59,924 nucleotides of DNA from GWF2-38-10 sp964527595 (GCA_964527595.1 CAZGPI010000008.1:1-59924), one strand, 5' to 3'. Shown: positions 7,811 through 16,699, counted from the first letter of the stretch. A program made the numbers and translations. The notes: generated by a model not told the origin, from the letters alone.

Positions 7811-8938
7811 TTATACCGCGTTTTCTCTTTCAAGATTATATGTCCGAAGATATTTAATAAGCGGCTCAACACCTTCTTTAGACATCGTATTAATCAATAC
7901 ATGCGGCGAGTACAAAACAAGGCGAGGAATAAGGGCCGCTTGTTGTTCTTCGGTCAATTTATCAATCTTATTAAACACCGAGAGCATTGGTTTATCAACG
8001 CCAAGGTCTTTGAGGGTTTCTTGAACAACGACAATTTGATTTTCCCATGCTGGGCAACTTGCATCAATAACATGTAACAACAAATCGGCGTATTTAAGCT
8101 CATCCAAGGTTGATCTAAATGCATCAATCAAATGATGGGGTAATTGGCTAATAAACCCTACGGTATCAGAAATAAGTGCCTTCTTTTTACCATCGATAAA
8201 TAATTCACGCGTAGTTGTATCAAGTGTTGCAAATAGTTTATCTTCCGCAAGGACAAGGCCTTTAGCTATACGATTAAGCAAGCTAGACTTTCCGGCGTTG
8301 GTGTAACCGATAATACAAATTAACGGCACGTTACTCGCCAAACGTTGCTTACGTTGCACATCTCGTGAACGCGCTAATGTATCAATTTTCTTTTGTGCTT
8401 GGCGCAATTTATCGGCAAAAACCCGTTTAATTTCTTCTTTTTCGGTTTCACCAGGACCACGCGTTCCAATAATACCGGCTTGCTGAGCTAGATCTCTACC
8501 GCGGCCAATAATACGTGTTTTCATAAACTCAATTTCAGCCTTCTCAACCTGAATTTTACCTTCAGATGTATGGGCTGAACGCTTAAAGATCGTAAGAATA
8601 AGTTGTTCGCGATCAATAATTGTACAATTGAGGACGTTTTCAAGGTTACGTTCTTGGAGCGATGATAATGGTTCTGAAATAACCAAAATATCAACTTTCA
8701 TATCGGTACACTTTTGAAAAATTTCTTCAAGTTTACCTTTGGTGAAATACATATTGTTATCGGTATTACGCACCTTAGTAAACATTTGGTCATCGTAAGG
8801 AATATCGGCGGTCTTAACGAGATTCAAAAATTCTTCAAAATAGTATTCTTTGCTTCCCATACGATTACCTGGAGCGAATATCCCCAATAGCAGTGTTTTT
8901 GGGTGAAGATTTCGCTGATCGATCATTGTTCTTGCCAT
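7811..8938 (-). CDS. hflX: Ribosome-associated GTPase HflX
   Basis: 375 residues from ATG 8938. HflX binds the 50S subunit and splits stalled ribosomes in a GTP-dependent way. The HflX N-terminal domain is followed by the conserved glycine-rich linker IGRGRDLAQQAGIIGTRGPG (about 155-175). The G domain has GYTNAGKSSLLNR (P-loop), DTVGFISQLP (switch II) and NKID. The C-terminal part is short. Standalone; the region upstream holds an R pair. Confidence 0.93.
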   Translation of the reverse strand: MARTMIDQRNLHPKTLLLGIFAPGNRMGSKEYYFEEFLNLVKTADIPYDDQMFTKVRNTDNNMYFTKGKLEEIFQKCTDMKVDILVISEPLSSLQERNLENVLNCTIIDREQLILTIFKRSAHTSEGKIQVEKAEIEFMKTRIIGRGRDLAQQAGIIGTRGPGETEKEEIKRVFADKLRQAQKKIDTLARSRDVQRKQRLASNVPLICIIGYTNAGKSSLLNRIAKGLVLAEDKLFATLDTTTRELFIDGKKKALISDTVGFISQLPHHLIDAFRSTLDELKYADLLLHVIDASCPAWENQIVVVQETLKDLGVDKPMLSVFNKIDKLTEEQQAALIPRLVLYSPHVLINTMSKEGVEPLIKYLRTYNLERENAV

Positions 8939-9004
8939 AAAAATCCTTCTATTGTCGTAAATTCGTGGTTTGTTTTATATTCAAAACATACCTATAAAGC
9001 CAAA

Positions 9005-9131
9005 TTTGTCATCCCGGACTCGATCCGGGATCCATCCTGTCAATTAATTTTTCAAAATTTATTATTTCAATAGATCTTGTTTGTCGTATATTTTGCAAAG
9101 ATGGATCCCGGATCGAGTCCGGGATGACAAA
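9005..9131. repeat. Family R inverted pair
   Basis: Forward copy 9005..9036 and reverse copy 9099..9131, both of the CGGACTCGATCCGG type, separated by about 62 nt of A/T-rich sequence. The right flank GGTAGTATT matches the outer flanks of other R copies. It fills most of the gap between hflX and the PfpI gene. Confidence 0.8.
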
Positions 9132-9222
9132 TTTGGTAGTATTTTATCTAAAATAATTAAATTTATAATCAATTCACCCTTCCCACTGATACAGTAAATC
9201 GAACTTCTTTTTATCGTGCTTT

Positions 9223-9756
9223 TTAGAAAAGCATCTCAATAATTGCCTGACCAAATGGTTTGGCAAAGGTGGGACCTTGTCCCGTAATAATTTTCTCATC
9301 GCTCAAACTTACCACGCCATCATTGCTAAAGGTAACCCCGTGTTTTGTAAAAACGGCCTTTGCCTCATCGGTCGGATATACGGTTGCTTTCTTACCAGTC
9401 AAAATACCGGCTTGGACCGGCACAATGCAAGCGTAACAAATTGTAGCAACAATCTTTTTGTGGTCATGAAAATATTTAACGATTTCCTGTATTTTTTTAT
9501 TGCCCCATAAATAGGTGGTTGAACCAGAACCACCGGGGATTACAACGGCATCATAAAGATCAAAATCGGCGGGAGTAAGGGTATCGATAACAAAATTTGG
9601 CGTTACTTCAAGTCCAAATGAACCAGTGGCAATACCGGGTCTAAAACCACCAATATCAACGGTAAATCCTTTTTTGATTAACATCATATAAGGAATATTA
9701 AATTCATGATCCTGAAAATTTTCGGGCATCACGATAAACAGTATTCGCTTGGACAT
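9223..9756 (-). CDS. DJ-1/PfpI family protein
   Basis: 177 residues. The fold signature is clear: an N-terminal ILFIVMPENFQDHEF strand-loop, the VIPGGSGSTTYLW block, and ATICYACIVP, whose first Cys sits at the nucleophile elbow. C-terminal SLSDEKIITGQGP is also typical. The family includes deglycases, chaperones and peptidases; which applies cannot be told from sequence alone. The usual AICHG is CYA here, as in several non-peptidase members. Cytoplasmic, no signal peptide. Confidence 0.85.
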   Translation of the reverse strand: MSKRILFIVMPENFQDHEFNIPYMMLIKKGFTVDIGGFRPGIATGSFGLEVTPNFVIDTLTPADFDLYDAVVIPGGSGSTTYLWGNKKIQEIVKYFHDHKKIVATICYACIVPVQAGILTGKKATVYPTDEAKAVFTKHGVTFSNDGVVSLSDEKIITGQGPTFAKPFGQAIIEMLF

Positions 9757-9837
9757 AACTCACTCCTCTGATCATATATAATACCGCCACGCTAGAGGCA
9801 GCATACTACATATAGCAAGGAATAGAAAGGAGAAGCG

Positions 9838-10488
9838 CTATGACTTACGTCTAAATTCAAGCAGAAACCTCGTTGGCTTACCGTCTTCGTAGTAAAACTT
9901 ACCCGTATCGGTAAATCCGGCCCTTAAGAGCGCTCGATAACTACGTTTATTCCATAACCGAACATGGGCGGTAAAAGATGGTTCATTGGTTAACCTAAAG
10001 TACACATTGGTAATTAACTGGATGGCTTCTTGGATGCGGCCACCACCTCGATAACGCTCGTTAAGCCAACACCCAAATTGGCCTGGGTCTTTATCATTTT
10101 TTGCCCGAACTTCTAGGGTCCCGATTAACCGGTTTTCTTTGGCATCAAAAATGCAATACAAAAGCTGCTTGCCGGTCCTATCACGCTCCATTTCATACTT
10201 TAAATAACGAATCGTGTAATCAAGGTCAATATATTCAGGGAATTCAATGTTTTGGCGCACATCACGAGAAAACATATTGTGAAAATCGATAAAATAGCTC
10301 TCTTTAAGCTTTCTTAATATTACCAAATTTCCACGCACTTCGTCGGGCGCAACGGTTATCGGCCGCTGATCTTGGTAGTTTTGGGTGTACCATTGATAGC
10401 CCATAAAACCACCAATAGAAATAGTGGCGAGGCCACCGACCAAGGCTAAAGCTTTTATGTTTTTTTTCAAAAAATTAGGAATATTCAT
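9838..10488 (-). CDS. Membrane-anchored GNAT-family acetyltransferase
   Basis: 216 residues from ATG 10488, chosen for its GGGGGGAG ribosome-binding site. Residues 10-32 form one hydrophobic helix (ALALVGGLATISIGG), followed by a RimJ/RimL-like GNAT domain. ERYRGGGRIQEAI fits the acetyl-CoA pyrophosphate loop and NKRSYRALLRAGF is the typical C-terminal motif. RimJ/L-type enzymes acetylate N-termini or small molecules with acetyl-CoA. A membrane anchor is unusual, and whether the enzyme faces the cytoplasm or periplasm is open, since acetyl-CoA is cytoplasmic. Confidence 0.75.
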   Translation of the reverse strand: MNIPNFLKKNIKALALVGGLATISIGGFMGYQWYTQNYQDQRPITVAPDEVRGNLVILRKLKESYFIDFHNMFSRDVRQNIEFPEYIDLDYTIRYLKYEMERDRTGKQLLYCIFDAKENRLIGTLEVRAKNDKDPGQFGCWLNERYRGGGRIQEAIQLITNVYFRLTNEPSFTAHVRLWNKRSYRALLRAGFTDTGKFYYEDGKPTRFLLEFRRKS

Positions 10489-10505
10489 AACTCCCCCCAA
10501 AATTA

Positions 10506-10562
10506 TTTGTCATCCAAGGATTTCCCCTTTGTCATCCAGGCCGCCGAGCCGGGATCCATCTT
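10506..10562 (+). repeat. Degenerate family R repeat
   Basis: TTGTCATCC occurs twice (10507 and 10530), followed by a GC-altered centre and GGGATCCATC. It appears to be a decayed R copy. Confidence 0.5.
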
Positions 10563-10667
10563 AGGAACTATATTTAGTTTAACGAAGCTTAAAAAAACTA
10601 TCAATTAACCGAAAATTAAGGCGATAGATTAGATCTTATGCACAATAAATTTTGCATACCCAAATCA

Positions 10668-10799
10668 CCCAAAGCATCCGCATTGGGCTACCGCATGGAC
10701 GCTAGCTCCCGCTAGCACTAGGACAGCGATCAGCGTCTGCTACTCCTTGTGCCCGCGCGTGCGGGCTTATGAATGGTAGCCCAATGCGGATGCTTTGGG
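10668..10799. repeat. Family C element, complete and uninterrupted
   Basis: Perfect 25-nt inverted arms at 10668..10692 (CCCAAAGCATCCGCATTGG...) and 10775..10799. Inside are paired GCTAGC motifs (10701..10716) and a GCCCGCGCGTGCGGGC hairpin (10751..10766). Copies of the same design lie near 20.5 and 24.3 kb. Confidence 0.8.
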
Positions 10800-10889
10800 C
10801 GATATGACAACTTGTAAACATTTTACCCATTTTCCTTCCCTCAAAAACTAATCTATAATTGAAGGACAACATTACATATGGAGGTTACC

Positions 10890-11342
10890 ATGAAATTGTT
10901 ACATTTATTATTCACCATTTCGCTCGCCCTTGGTATTACCATACAGAATTACGCACCCCTAACCGCCATGCACTCAAAAGCAGGCCAAAGAACCTTTGTT
11001 GGCAATAATCATGTAAAGCTGCAGCTAAAAAAGAAAGGGCGGCTCGCGAGCGGTATGCCCCTAGTTAAACAGACACCCACAGGTAAACAATCGAACAAAC
11101 TAGAAAGACTAATTGCCCAGGCAAGAAAAAGTCCTAGTTTTTGGCATATATTGCTCGCTAAAATCATCATTAGCCCTGGGGTTAATAGCGCTTTTGGAGA
11201 TTTTGGCCAGTCAGCCTTTATTATTGATCACAATTATCAGATAAAAACTTTCAATAGTTGTTTTACCCATATACTTGCATTAATGCTTGTATCATCAATC
11301 TATTGTTGCTTTCAAAAGACATCCAGTCGAACTGATCTATAA
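10890..11342 (+). CDS. Small exported protein, unknown function
   Basis: 150 residues from ATG 10890, chosen over ATG 10878 because GGAGG lies just upstream of it. Signal peptide MKLLHLLFTISLALGITI; the mature region is Lys/Arg-rich (KLQLKKKGRLASG) with a second hydrophobic stretch near the C-terminus (about 128-142, ILALMLVSSIYCC). No family was recognised. Its last 6 bp overlap the 3' end of the convergent carboxylase gene. It could be an inner-membrane protein if the C-terminal helix is a true membrane segment. Confidence 0.55.
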   Translation: MKLLHLLFTISLALGITIQNYAPLTAMHSKAGQRTFVGNNHVKLQLKKKGRLASGMPLVKQTPTGKQSNKLERLIAQARKSPSFWHILLAKIIISPGVNSAFGDFGQSAFIIDHNYQIKTFNSCFTHILALMLVSSIYCCFQKTSSRTDL

Positions 11343-12890
11343 AGGGATATTGCCGTGCTTACTAGCCGGTAATCGCTCGACCTTATCAACGGTAAATCGA
11401 AGCGCTTTAATCAGATGATGTCTCGTTCGCGATGGCTCGATAATCGAATCGACATATCCAGCTTGAGCGGCAATAAATGGATTAAGAAATTCTTGGGTAT
11501 ATTCATCTTCAAGCTTGGTCGCAAGAGCCCCGCGCTCTTCTAATTCAGTCGCTGCCAATTTTTTACCATGCAAAATACTCACCGCCGCCTTGGCTCCCAA
11601 AACAGCAATATGAGCATTTGGCCAAGCAAGATTGACATCGGCCCCTAACTCTTTGCTCCCCATAACGATATAGGCACCGCCAAAAGCTTTACGTAAAATT
11701 ACGGTAATCTTAGGCACGGTTGCCGTTGCATAGGCATATAATAATTTTGCGCCGTGGCGGATAATGCCATTATGCTCCTGTTCAACCCCAGGCAGATATC
11801 CAGGGACGTCAACGAGCGAAACAATCGCAATACCAAAACAATCGCAAAACCGGATAAAGCGAGCCGCTTTGCATGAAGCATCGATATCTATCGTCCCTGC
11901 TTTGACGGCTGGTTGATTGGCAACAATACCGACCGACATCCCACCGATAAAGGCAAAACCGGTAACAATATTGGGCGCAAAAAGCTCATGAATTTCGTAA
12001 AAAGAATCGCGGTCAGCCAATGCTGTTATAACCTTTTTAATGTCATAACCCTGGTTGAAATTTTGTGGAACGATGGAAGAAGCGTCAATATTTTCGGCGT
12101 CCTTAACCGAGCGAGTCATTGGGCAGCCAAGATAATTATTTGGTAAATATTCAAGAAGATTTTTTACCTTGGCAAAGCATTCATCTTCGGTCTGGGTTAC
12201 CACGTGCACAACACCAGATTTTTCGGCATGAACCTGAGCACCACCAAGATCTTCTTTGGTAATTGTTTGATGTAATGCCTGTTGAATAACTTGTGGCCCG
12301 GTAATAAAAAGGTTACTAATCCCTTGCGTGGTAAATATGAAATCGGTCAATGCGGGCGAATAGGTTGCCCCGCCAGCGCATGGACCAAGGACTAACGATA
12401 TTTGAGGAACGACCCCAGAATAGCGGCAATTACGGGTAAAAATAGAACCGTAACCGGCAAGGGCGTGAATACCCTCGTCGATACGAGCGCCACCAGAATC
12501 GATAATGCCAATAATTGGACACCCGACCTTGGCTGCGAGATCCATAATTTTACAAATTTTTTCGGCATGGCGTTTGCCTAATGAACCACCCTTGATAGTA
12601 AAGTCTTGGGCATACACCGCAACCTTACGGCCAGCGATTGTGCCAAAACCGGTCACCACCCCATCGGTAACTTCCTTCTTTTCCAAGAAGGGCGAGGTTG
12701 CCAACTGGTCTAATTCTTCAAAACTTCCAACATCAAGTAAAATATCCAACCGCACTCGGGCCGTCTTTTTTCCTGCCTTAAGCTGTTGTTCAACCTTACT
12801 CTTTTGCCCGCCAATAAGCGCTTCTTCTTTTTTGATTACCCAAACATCACACGCAATCGCATCCACCGTTGTTACCCACACACCTTTCAA
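11337..12890 (-). CDS. Acyl-CoA carboxylase carboxyltransferase (PccB-type)
   Basis: About 517 residues, the length of propionyl/acetyl-CoA carboxylase beta chains. The early GKKTARVRLDILLDVGSFEE block is diagnostic. The two crotonase-fold halves follow, with IGIIDSGGARIDEG and the C-terminal GGAYIVMGSKELGADVNLAWP. It moves carboxyl from biotin to an acyl-CoA. In lineages lacking AccA/AccD this type can make malonyl-CoA, which would feed the fab cluster at 33-37 kb; that link is inference. No biotin carboxylase or carrier is adjacent. The start is uncertain: no ATG is available and TTG 12890 or an internal GTG would be used. Confidence 0.85.
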   Translation of the reverse strand: MKGVWVTTVDAIACDVWVIKKEEALIGGQKSKVEQQLKAGKKTARVRLDILLDVGSFEELDQLATSPFLEKKEVTDGVVTGFGTIAGRKVAVYAQDFTIKGGSLGKRHAEKICKIMDLAAKVGCPIIGIIDSGGARIDEGIHALAGYGSIFTRNCRYSGVVPQISLVLGPCAGGATYSPALTDFIFTTQGISNLFITGPQVIQQALHQTITKEDLGGAQVHAEKSGVVHVVTQTEDECFAKVKNLLEYLPNNYLGCPMTRSVKDAENIDASSIVPQNFNQGYDIKKVITALADRDSFYEIHELFAPNIVTGFAFIGGMSVGIVANQPAVKAGTIDIDASCKAARFIRFCDCFGIAIVSLVDVPGYLPGVEQEHNGIIRHGAKLLYAYATATVPKITVILRKAFGGAYIVMGSKELGADVNLAWPNAHIAVLGAKAAVSILHGKKLAATELEERGALATKLEDEYTQEFLNPFIAAQAGYVDSIIEPSRTRHHLIKALRFTVDKVERLPASKHGNIPL

Positions 12891-13052
12891 GCCACACCAC
12901 TAATTACACACTTTTTTCACTTGTATATTTACTTCCTAAGCCGCAGGAAGTATAACATTAGTAATAACCATTTTCAAACGGGTAGCAAAATGTTGCATGG
13001 CAAGGCGGGAGAGGAATCGAAATCTAAGCCAAAAACGGCGGAAAAAGGGGTA

Positions 13053-13604
13053 ATGATGGCAGAACAGGAGAGTCAGAACGGAAGCGCCAGTGTAGCCTGG
13101 TTTAAATTAGCCGACTTAATTTCACGCAGAGAGCGAGAAAAGGCGCTCAATGTATATCGGCTACTTTCTCATTCGCTACAAGATCGTGCATATGCCTTGC
13201 AACTTGAAGGCGATATTCTTTGGTCGTTGGACGACCGCGGAGCATTCGAACGATATAAGCAATCGGCTTATCTCTACCAAAAAGACAAACGTTGGGTTGA
13301 AGCAATTGCTATCTACGAACACTTACTCGTCATTGAAAAAAGCAAAGATGCTATTTGGTCAACGCTAATCCCCTGTTATGCCATGGCAAATTGGCATGAC
13401 ATTTTTCAAGATCGCATCAAACAATTATGTACCCTTTTACTCGAGCAACGAGTTACCGAACCACAATTTATTAAGATTATGCAAGACATTGTCACGGCTA
13501 TGCATGAAACCGAAGACCTGGGCAAACAACAATGGGTATCGGCCCAACTTGAACAATTAACCAAAGATCTCCCACCACATATTTGTCAGGCATTTATAAA
13601 GTAA
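13053..13604 (+). CDS. Small TPR-like helical repeat protein
   Basis: 183 residues from ATG 13053 (AAAGGGG upstream); ATG 12990 would add about 21 residues. All-helical, with TPR-like spacing: EKALNVYRLL, AFERYKQSAYLYQKDKRWVEAIAIYEHLL. It probably mediates protein-protein contacts; the partner is unknown. No signal peptide. A very long perfect hairpin terminator starts right after the stop. The last 20 codons are duplicated at 14530..14592 with only silent changes. Confidence 0.65.
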   Translation: MMAEQESQNGSASVAWFKLADLISRREREKALNVYRLLSHSLQDRAYALQLEGDILWSLDDRGAFERYKQSAYLYQKDKRWVEAIAIYEHLLVIEKSKDAIWSTLIPCYAMANWHDIFQDRIKQLCTLLLEQRVTEPQFIKIMQDIVTAMHETEDLGKQQWVSAQLEQLTKDLPPHICQAFIK

Positions 13605-13660
13605 CCATAATTAAAACGGGGCACTTATTCTTTTGAATAAGTGCCCCGTTTTAATTATGG
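13605..13660. terminator. Bidirectional terminator, 26-bp perfect stem
   Basis: 26-nt arms (13605..13630 and 13635..13660) pair perfectly around a TTTT loop, with A- and T-rich outer stem. It serves the TPR gene (+) and the exported-protein gene (-) that converge here. Confidence 0.85.
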
Positions 13661-13683
13661 ATTCAAATTTTAAATAATTATTA

Positions 13684-14334
13684 TTACTGGCCGCCAAAAT
13701 ATGATGGCACCCAGCTTTTAGCCCAGCCCAACCAACTATTATCAGCCGGTGCGGCTGCGTCAGGGACCGCCGCCTCGGCCGCAGCTCTTGGTTTATTAAC
13801 CGAGACAACGATTTTGCCATCCCTTACGACAAAAACGCCATCACACAAGTCACTGCTTTCGTAAAAATGGTGACGACCTGTTTGCAACTCTGGCTCTAAA
13901 TCGAGCAAAGACTTGCGCGCATCTTCATCATCTATGCGATATGAGTGGCCGCCAATGATTATTTCTATGTTCTCTGCAACCATACTATCAATAATATAAT
14001 CAATAGGCATTCGTCGGTACTCAGCTTCACGACGCGCTACCTTTTTCATTGTATCGCAAATAATATGTATCATCTGACCAATAGGGGTGTTTCTTTTAAC
14101 CTCAGCCAAATCACCATCAAGACAAGAAAACCAAAACTTTTCTTGTCTTAGCGCCATACCGGTAGCAGCAAAAAAATGGACGCTCACTATTCGGATAGCA
14201 ACATCCTCATGACCGTCAATTGATGGTTCATAAGCACCATAAGCGTCATAATCGTCATCACCTAATGCTAGGCACGCGGTGAGCGCAAATGCTAGGCATG
14301 CGGTGAGCGCACAAACTCTCAATAATACCTTCAT
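13684..14334 (-). CDS. Exported protein, paralogue a of a tandem pair
   Basis: 216 residues from ATG 14334 with a GGGGGA ribosome-binding site. The signal sequence MKVLLRVCALTACLAFALTA contains an internally repeated ALTACLA motif and Cys residues that could serve as a lipobox, so a lipoprotein is possible. Core blocks shared with the gene at 14671..15303 are AYEPSIDG, IGQMIH, ELQTGRHxFY and SVNxPR. An Ala/Pro-rich linker and aromatic end (WLGWAKSW...YFGGQ) follow. No known family. It belongs to a tandem duplication that also copied the 3' end of the TPR gene. Confidence 0.65.
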   Translation of the reverse strand: MKVLLRVCALTACLAFALTACLALGDDDYDAYGAYEPSIDGHEDVAIRIVSVHFFAATGMALRQEKFWFSCLDGDLAEVKRNTPIGQMIHIICDTMKKVARREAEYRRMPIDYIIDSMVAENIEIIIGGHSYRIDDEDARKSLLDLEPELQTGRHHFYESSDLCDGVFVVRDGKIVVSVNKPRAAAEAAVPDAAAPADNSWLGWAKSWVPSYFGGQ

Positions 14335-14520
14335 GATTCCCCCGTATGAGTGCAAAAGCACCGGTTTTAGTAAACATCGCCCCATCAGGCCAACCCCCAT
14401 GAACAATCTTTACCATTATTAAATATATCATACTTTTAACCTATCAGATCGACCATACTAAATTCAACAATACAATACATTTTGACCAAAGTCTACGGTC
14501 ACCAATAATTTATTTTCATT

Positions 14521-14592
14521 GGATATATACCCAACTCGAGCAATTAACCAAGGATCTTCCACCACACATTTGCCAGGCTTTTATAAAGTAAC
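14521..14592 (+). pseudogene. 3' fragment of a second TPR gene copy
   Basis: From 14530 the strand reads TQLEQLTKDLPPHICQAFIK and a stop, matching the last 20 residues of the TPR protein at 13053..13604 in all but the first residue. The DNA differs at several third positions. No start or upstream portion remains, and its own long terminator follows. Confidence 0.75.
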
Positions 14593-14602
14593 GCAAATTA
14601 CT

Positions 14603-14662
14603 GATAACAAAATAAAAGGGTCGGTTCTTTATCGAAAGAACCGACCCTTTTATTTTGTTATC
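14603..14662. terminator. Bidirectional terminator, 28-bp perfect stem
   Basis: 28-nt perfect arms (14603..14630 and 14635..14662) around an ATCG loop. It sits in the same position relative to the TPR fragment and the minus-strand gene as the 13605..13660 hairpin, but the stem sequence differs. Confidence 0.85.
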
Positions 14663-14670
14663 AATGCTTA

Positions 14671-15303
14671 TTATTTCTGGCCGCCCCAATATGGCAAAGC
14701 CGGAACAAAGCTCTTAAAATAACCTGTCCAACTATTATCAACCGGTTCGGCTGCAGCACCAGGGGCCGCCGCTCCACGCACACCTCTTGGTCTATTAACC
14801 GAGATGCTCATTTTGCCATCATTTACAATATAGAGCCCTTTAGTTATTTCGCTTGCATTATAGAATTGGTGCCGACCAGTTTGCAATTCCATCTCAAAAT
14901 CAAGCAACGAACGCATTTCATCAAAACCAAATGGCCCAAAGTGTCCAATATTTATTTCTATATCATTTTCGGTCATCGTCATAATATCACGGTTTTTCGC
15001 ACGCCGAGCATCGGCGGCCGCTTTATTTTCAACCTCTTTGATTGCAATGCAAACTTCATGAATCATCTGGCCAATTGATGTAGATCTGGCAATAACGATA
15101 CCAGCAACAGGCTTCTCTTCACCTCGAGGAAATTCAAACGTTCTGAATTCAGGAGCCCGGCCATCATCATAAAAAAAGGTAGCCTTAATCTTTCTGATAA
15201 ACACATCCTCGCTGCCGTCAATTGATGGTTCGTATGCACCTTTACAGGTACTAACCAAAACAAGACAAGCAACAAGAGAACAAAGCTTTAACGATCGGTT
15301 CAT
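14671..15303 (-). CDS. Exported protein, paralogue b of a tandem pair
   Basis: 210 residues, ATG 15303 behind AGGAGGAG. Signal peptide MNRSLKLCSLVACLVLVSTC, possibly with a lipobox Cys. It aligns with the neighbour at 13684..14334 through AYEPSIDGxEDV, TSIGQMIH, ELQTGRHxFY, DGKxxxSVNRPR and the aromatic C-terminus ending YWGGQK. No recognised domain. The pair looks like a lineage-specific secreted or periplasmic family. Confidence 0.65.
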   Translation of the reverse strand: MNRSLKLCSLVACLVLVSTCKGAYEPSIDGSEDVFIRKIKATFFYDDGRAPEFRTFEFPRGEEKPVAGIVIARSTSIGQMIHEVCIAIKEVENKAAADARRAKNRDIMTMTENDIEINIGHFGPFGFDEMRSLLDFEMELQTGRHQFYNASEITKGLYIVNDGKMSISVNRPRGVRGAAAPGAAAEPVDNSWTGYFKSFVPALPYWGGQK

Positions 15304-15399
15304 CTCTCCTCCTTAAAATTTGCAACTATTAAATACAACGTATTTTTAGCTTAATCTATTAGCCTTATTAAATTCAATAGTTTGCAAAACATGGATTAA

Positions 15400-15465
15400 G
15401 ATTGATCCTGAATCAAGTTTCAGCCGTTGCCCAGGTGGCTATGGCCGACAGGCAGGATGACAAAA
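15400..15465 (-). repeat. Family R palindrome with module A inserted
   Basis: GATTGATCCTGAATCAAGTT and CAGGATGACAAAA are the halves of an R copy of the CCTGAACTTGATTCAGG type. They are separated by about 33 nt of module A (GGTGGCTATGGCCGACAGG). Confidence 0.65.
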
Positions 15466-15467
15466 GT

Positions 15468-16472
15468 TCACCAATAATCAATTTTCATTGCACGCCGCAC
15501 CGCTGACATCGTTTGCCCGGCCGTTTGGCGTGCCTTATCGGTTCCCTTTTTTAGAATATCCATAACGGCCGCAGGATCGTGAGCAAATTGTGCCCGACGC
15601 TCGCGAATCGGCGTAAGAAATTCCTGCATAATATCGTTAAGATGACGCTTAACCTTCACATCACCAAGGCCGCCCTTTTGGTAATGAGCCTTAAGGTCTG
15701 CAACGCGTTGCGTATCTTGATCAAAAATATCCAGGTACGCAAATACGGTATTCCCCTCAATTTTGCCTGGGTCTTCAACCCGCAAATGGTCAGGGTCGGT
15801 AAACATACTCATAATTTTTTTGGTTACAACGTCGGCCGAATCTGATAAAAAAATTGCATTACCTAACGATTTGCCCATCTTGGCTTTGCCATCAATACCA
15901 GGTAAGCGTCCGGCATCCTTAGGGATAAGCGCCAACGGCTCAACAAGTGTTTGGCCATAAATGCGGTTAAATGAACGAACAATTTCAACCGTCTGTTCAA
16001 TCACCGGAGCTTGGTCAGCTCCAACCGGAACCAAATTTGCATTAAATGCGGTAATGTCTGCCGCCTGGCTTACCGGATAACACAAAAAACCTGCAGGCAC
16101 TGACGCACCAAAACCTTTTTGTTTAATTTCGTCCTTAACGGTCGGGTTGCGTTGTAACCGAGCAACGGTCACTAAATTGAGATAAAAAATGGTAAGTTCC
16201 GCTATTTCAGGGACCAATGATTGAATAAAAATTGTTGTTACCTTTGGATCTATGCCAACGGCTAGATAATCAAGCGCTACTTGCAAAATATTGTCGCGCA
16301 CTTTTTCTGGGGTTTCTGCATTATCGGTTAATGCTTGAGCGTCGGCAACCATCACAAACTGGTTATACTCATGCTGAAGCTTAACTCGGTTTTGCAACGA
16401 ACCAACGTAATGCCCAATGTGCAATGGACCGGTTGGCCGATCACCCGTTAATATAACTTTTTTTTGTTCCAT
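15468..16472 (-). CDS. trpS: Tryptophanyl-tRNA synthetase
   Basis: 334 residues, normal bacterial length. Class I aminoacyl-tRNA synthetase charging tRNA-Trp. The HIGH motif is GPLHIGHYVGSL (about residues 15-26) and the KMSKS loop is KAKMGKSLGNA. The tryptophan-binding region FLCYPVSQAADITAFNA is present. ATG 16472. An R-repeat pair with two module A insertions lies about 75 bp upstream. No operon partner. Confidence 0.95.
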   Translation of the reverse strand: MEQKKVILTGDRPTGPLHIGHYVGSLQNRVKLQHEYNQFVMVADAQALTDNAETPEKVRDNILQVALDYLAVGIDPKVTTIFIQSLVPEIAELTIFYLNLVTVARLQRNPTVKDEIKQKGFGASVPAGFLCYPVSQAADITAFNANLVPVGADQAPVIEQTVEIVRSFNRIYGQTLVEPLALIPKDAGRLPGIDGKAKMGKSLGNAIFLSDSADVVTKKIMSMFTDPDHLRVEDPGKIEGNTVFAYLDIFDQDTQRVADLKAHYQKGGLGDVKVKRHLNDIMQEFLTPIRERRAQFAHDPAAVMDILKKGTDKARQTAGQTMSAVRRAMKIDYW

Positions 16473-16545
16473 AATGGTTATCCTCTTTTTTTATGCTTAC
16501 ACGAGCAAAATAACGCTTTCTTAATTTATATACCCATTCTCATAT

Positions 16546-16699
16546 TTTGTCATGCTTGGGCTTGCCCGAGCATCCATCCTTCGCCAAGGCTTCGGCGGGC
16601 AGGCCATCTTAAGATTAAAAAATAATTAGGATGGATCCTCGGCCTGCCCGCCATAGCCACGAAGGGCGGCGGCTGGGAGCAAGTCCGAGGATGACAAGA
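16546..16699. repeat. Family R inverted pair with modules in both halves
   Basis: Same pair as 7690..7776, but a 30-nt insert (16578..16607) follows GAGCATCCAT in the left half. A 35-nt insert (16643..16677) follows GATCCTCGG in the right half. The outer left flank TATACCCATTCTCATATTT is shared with the pair upstream of uppP. Confidence 0.8.
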
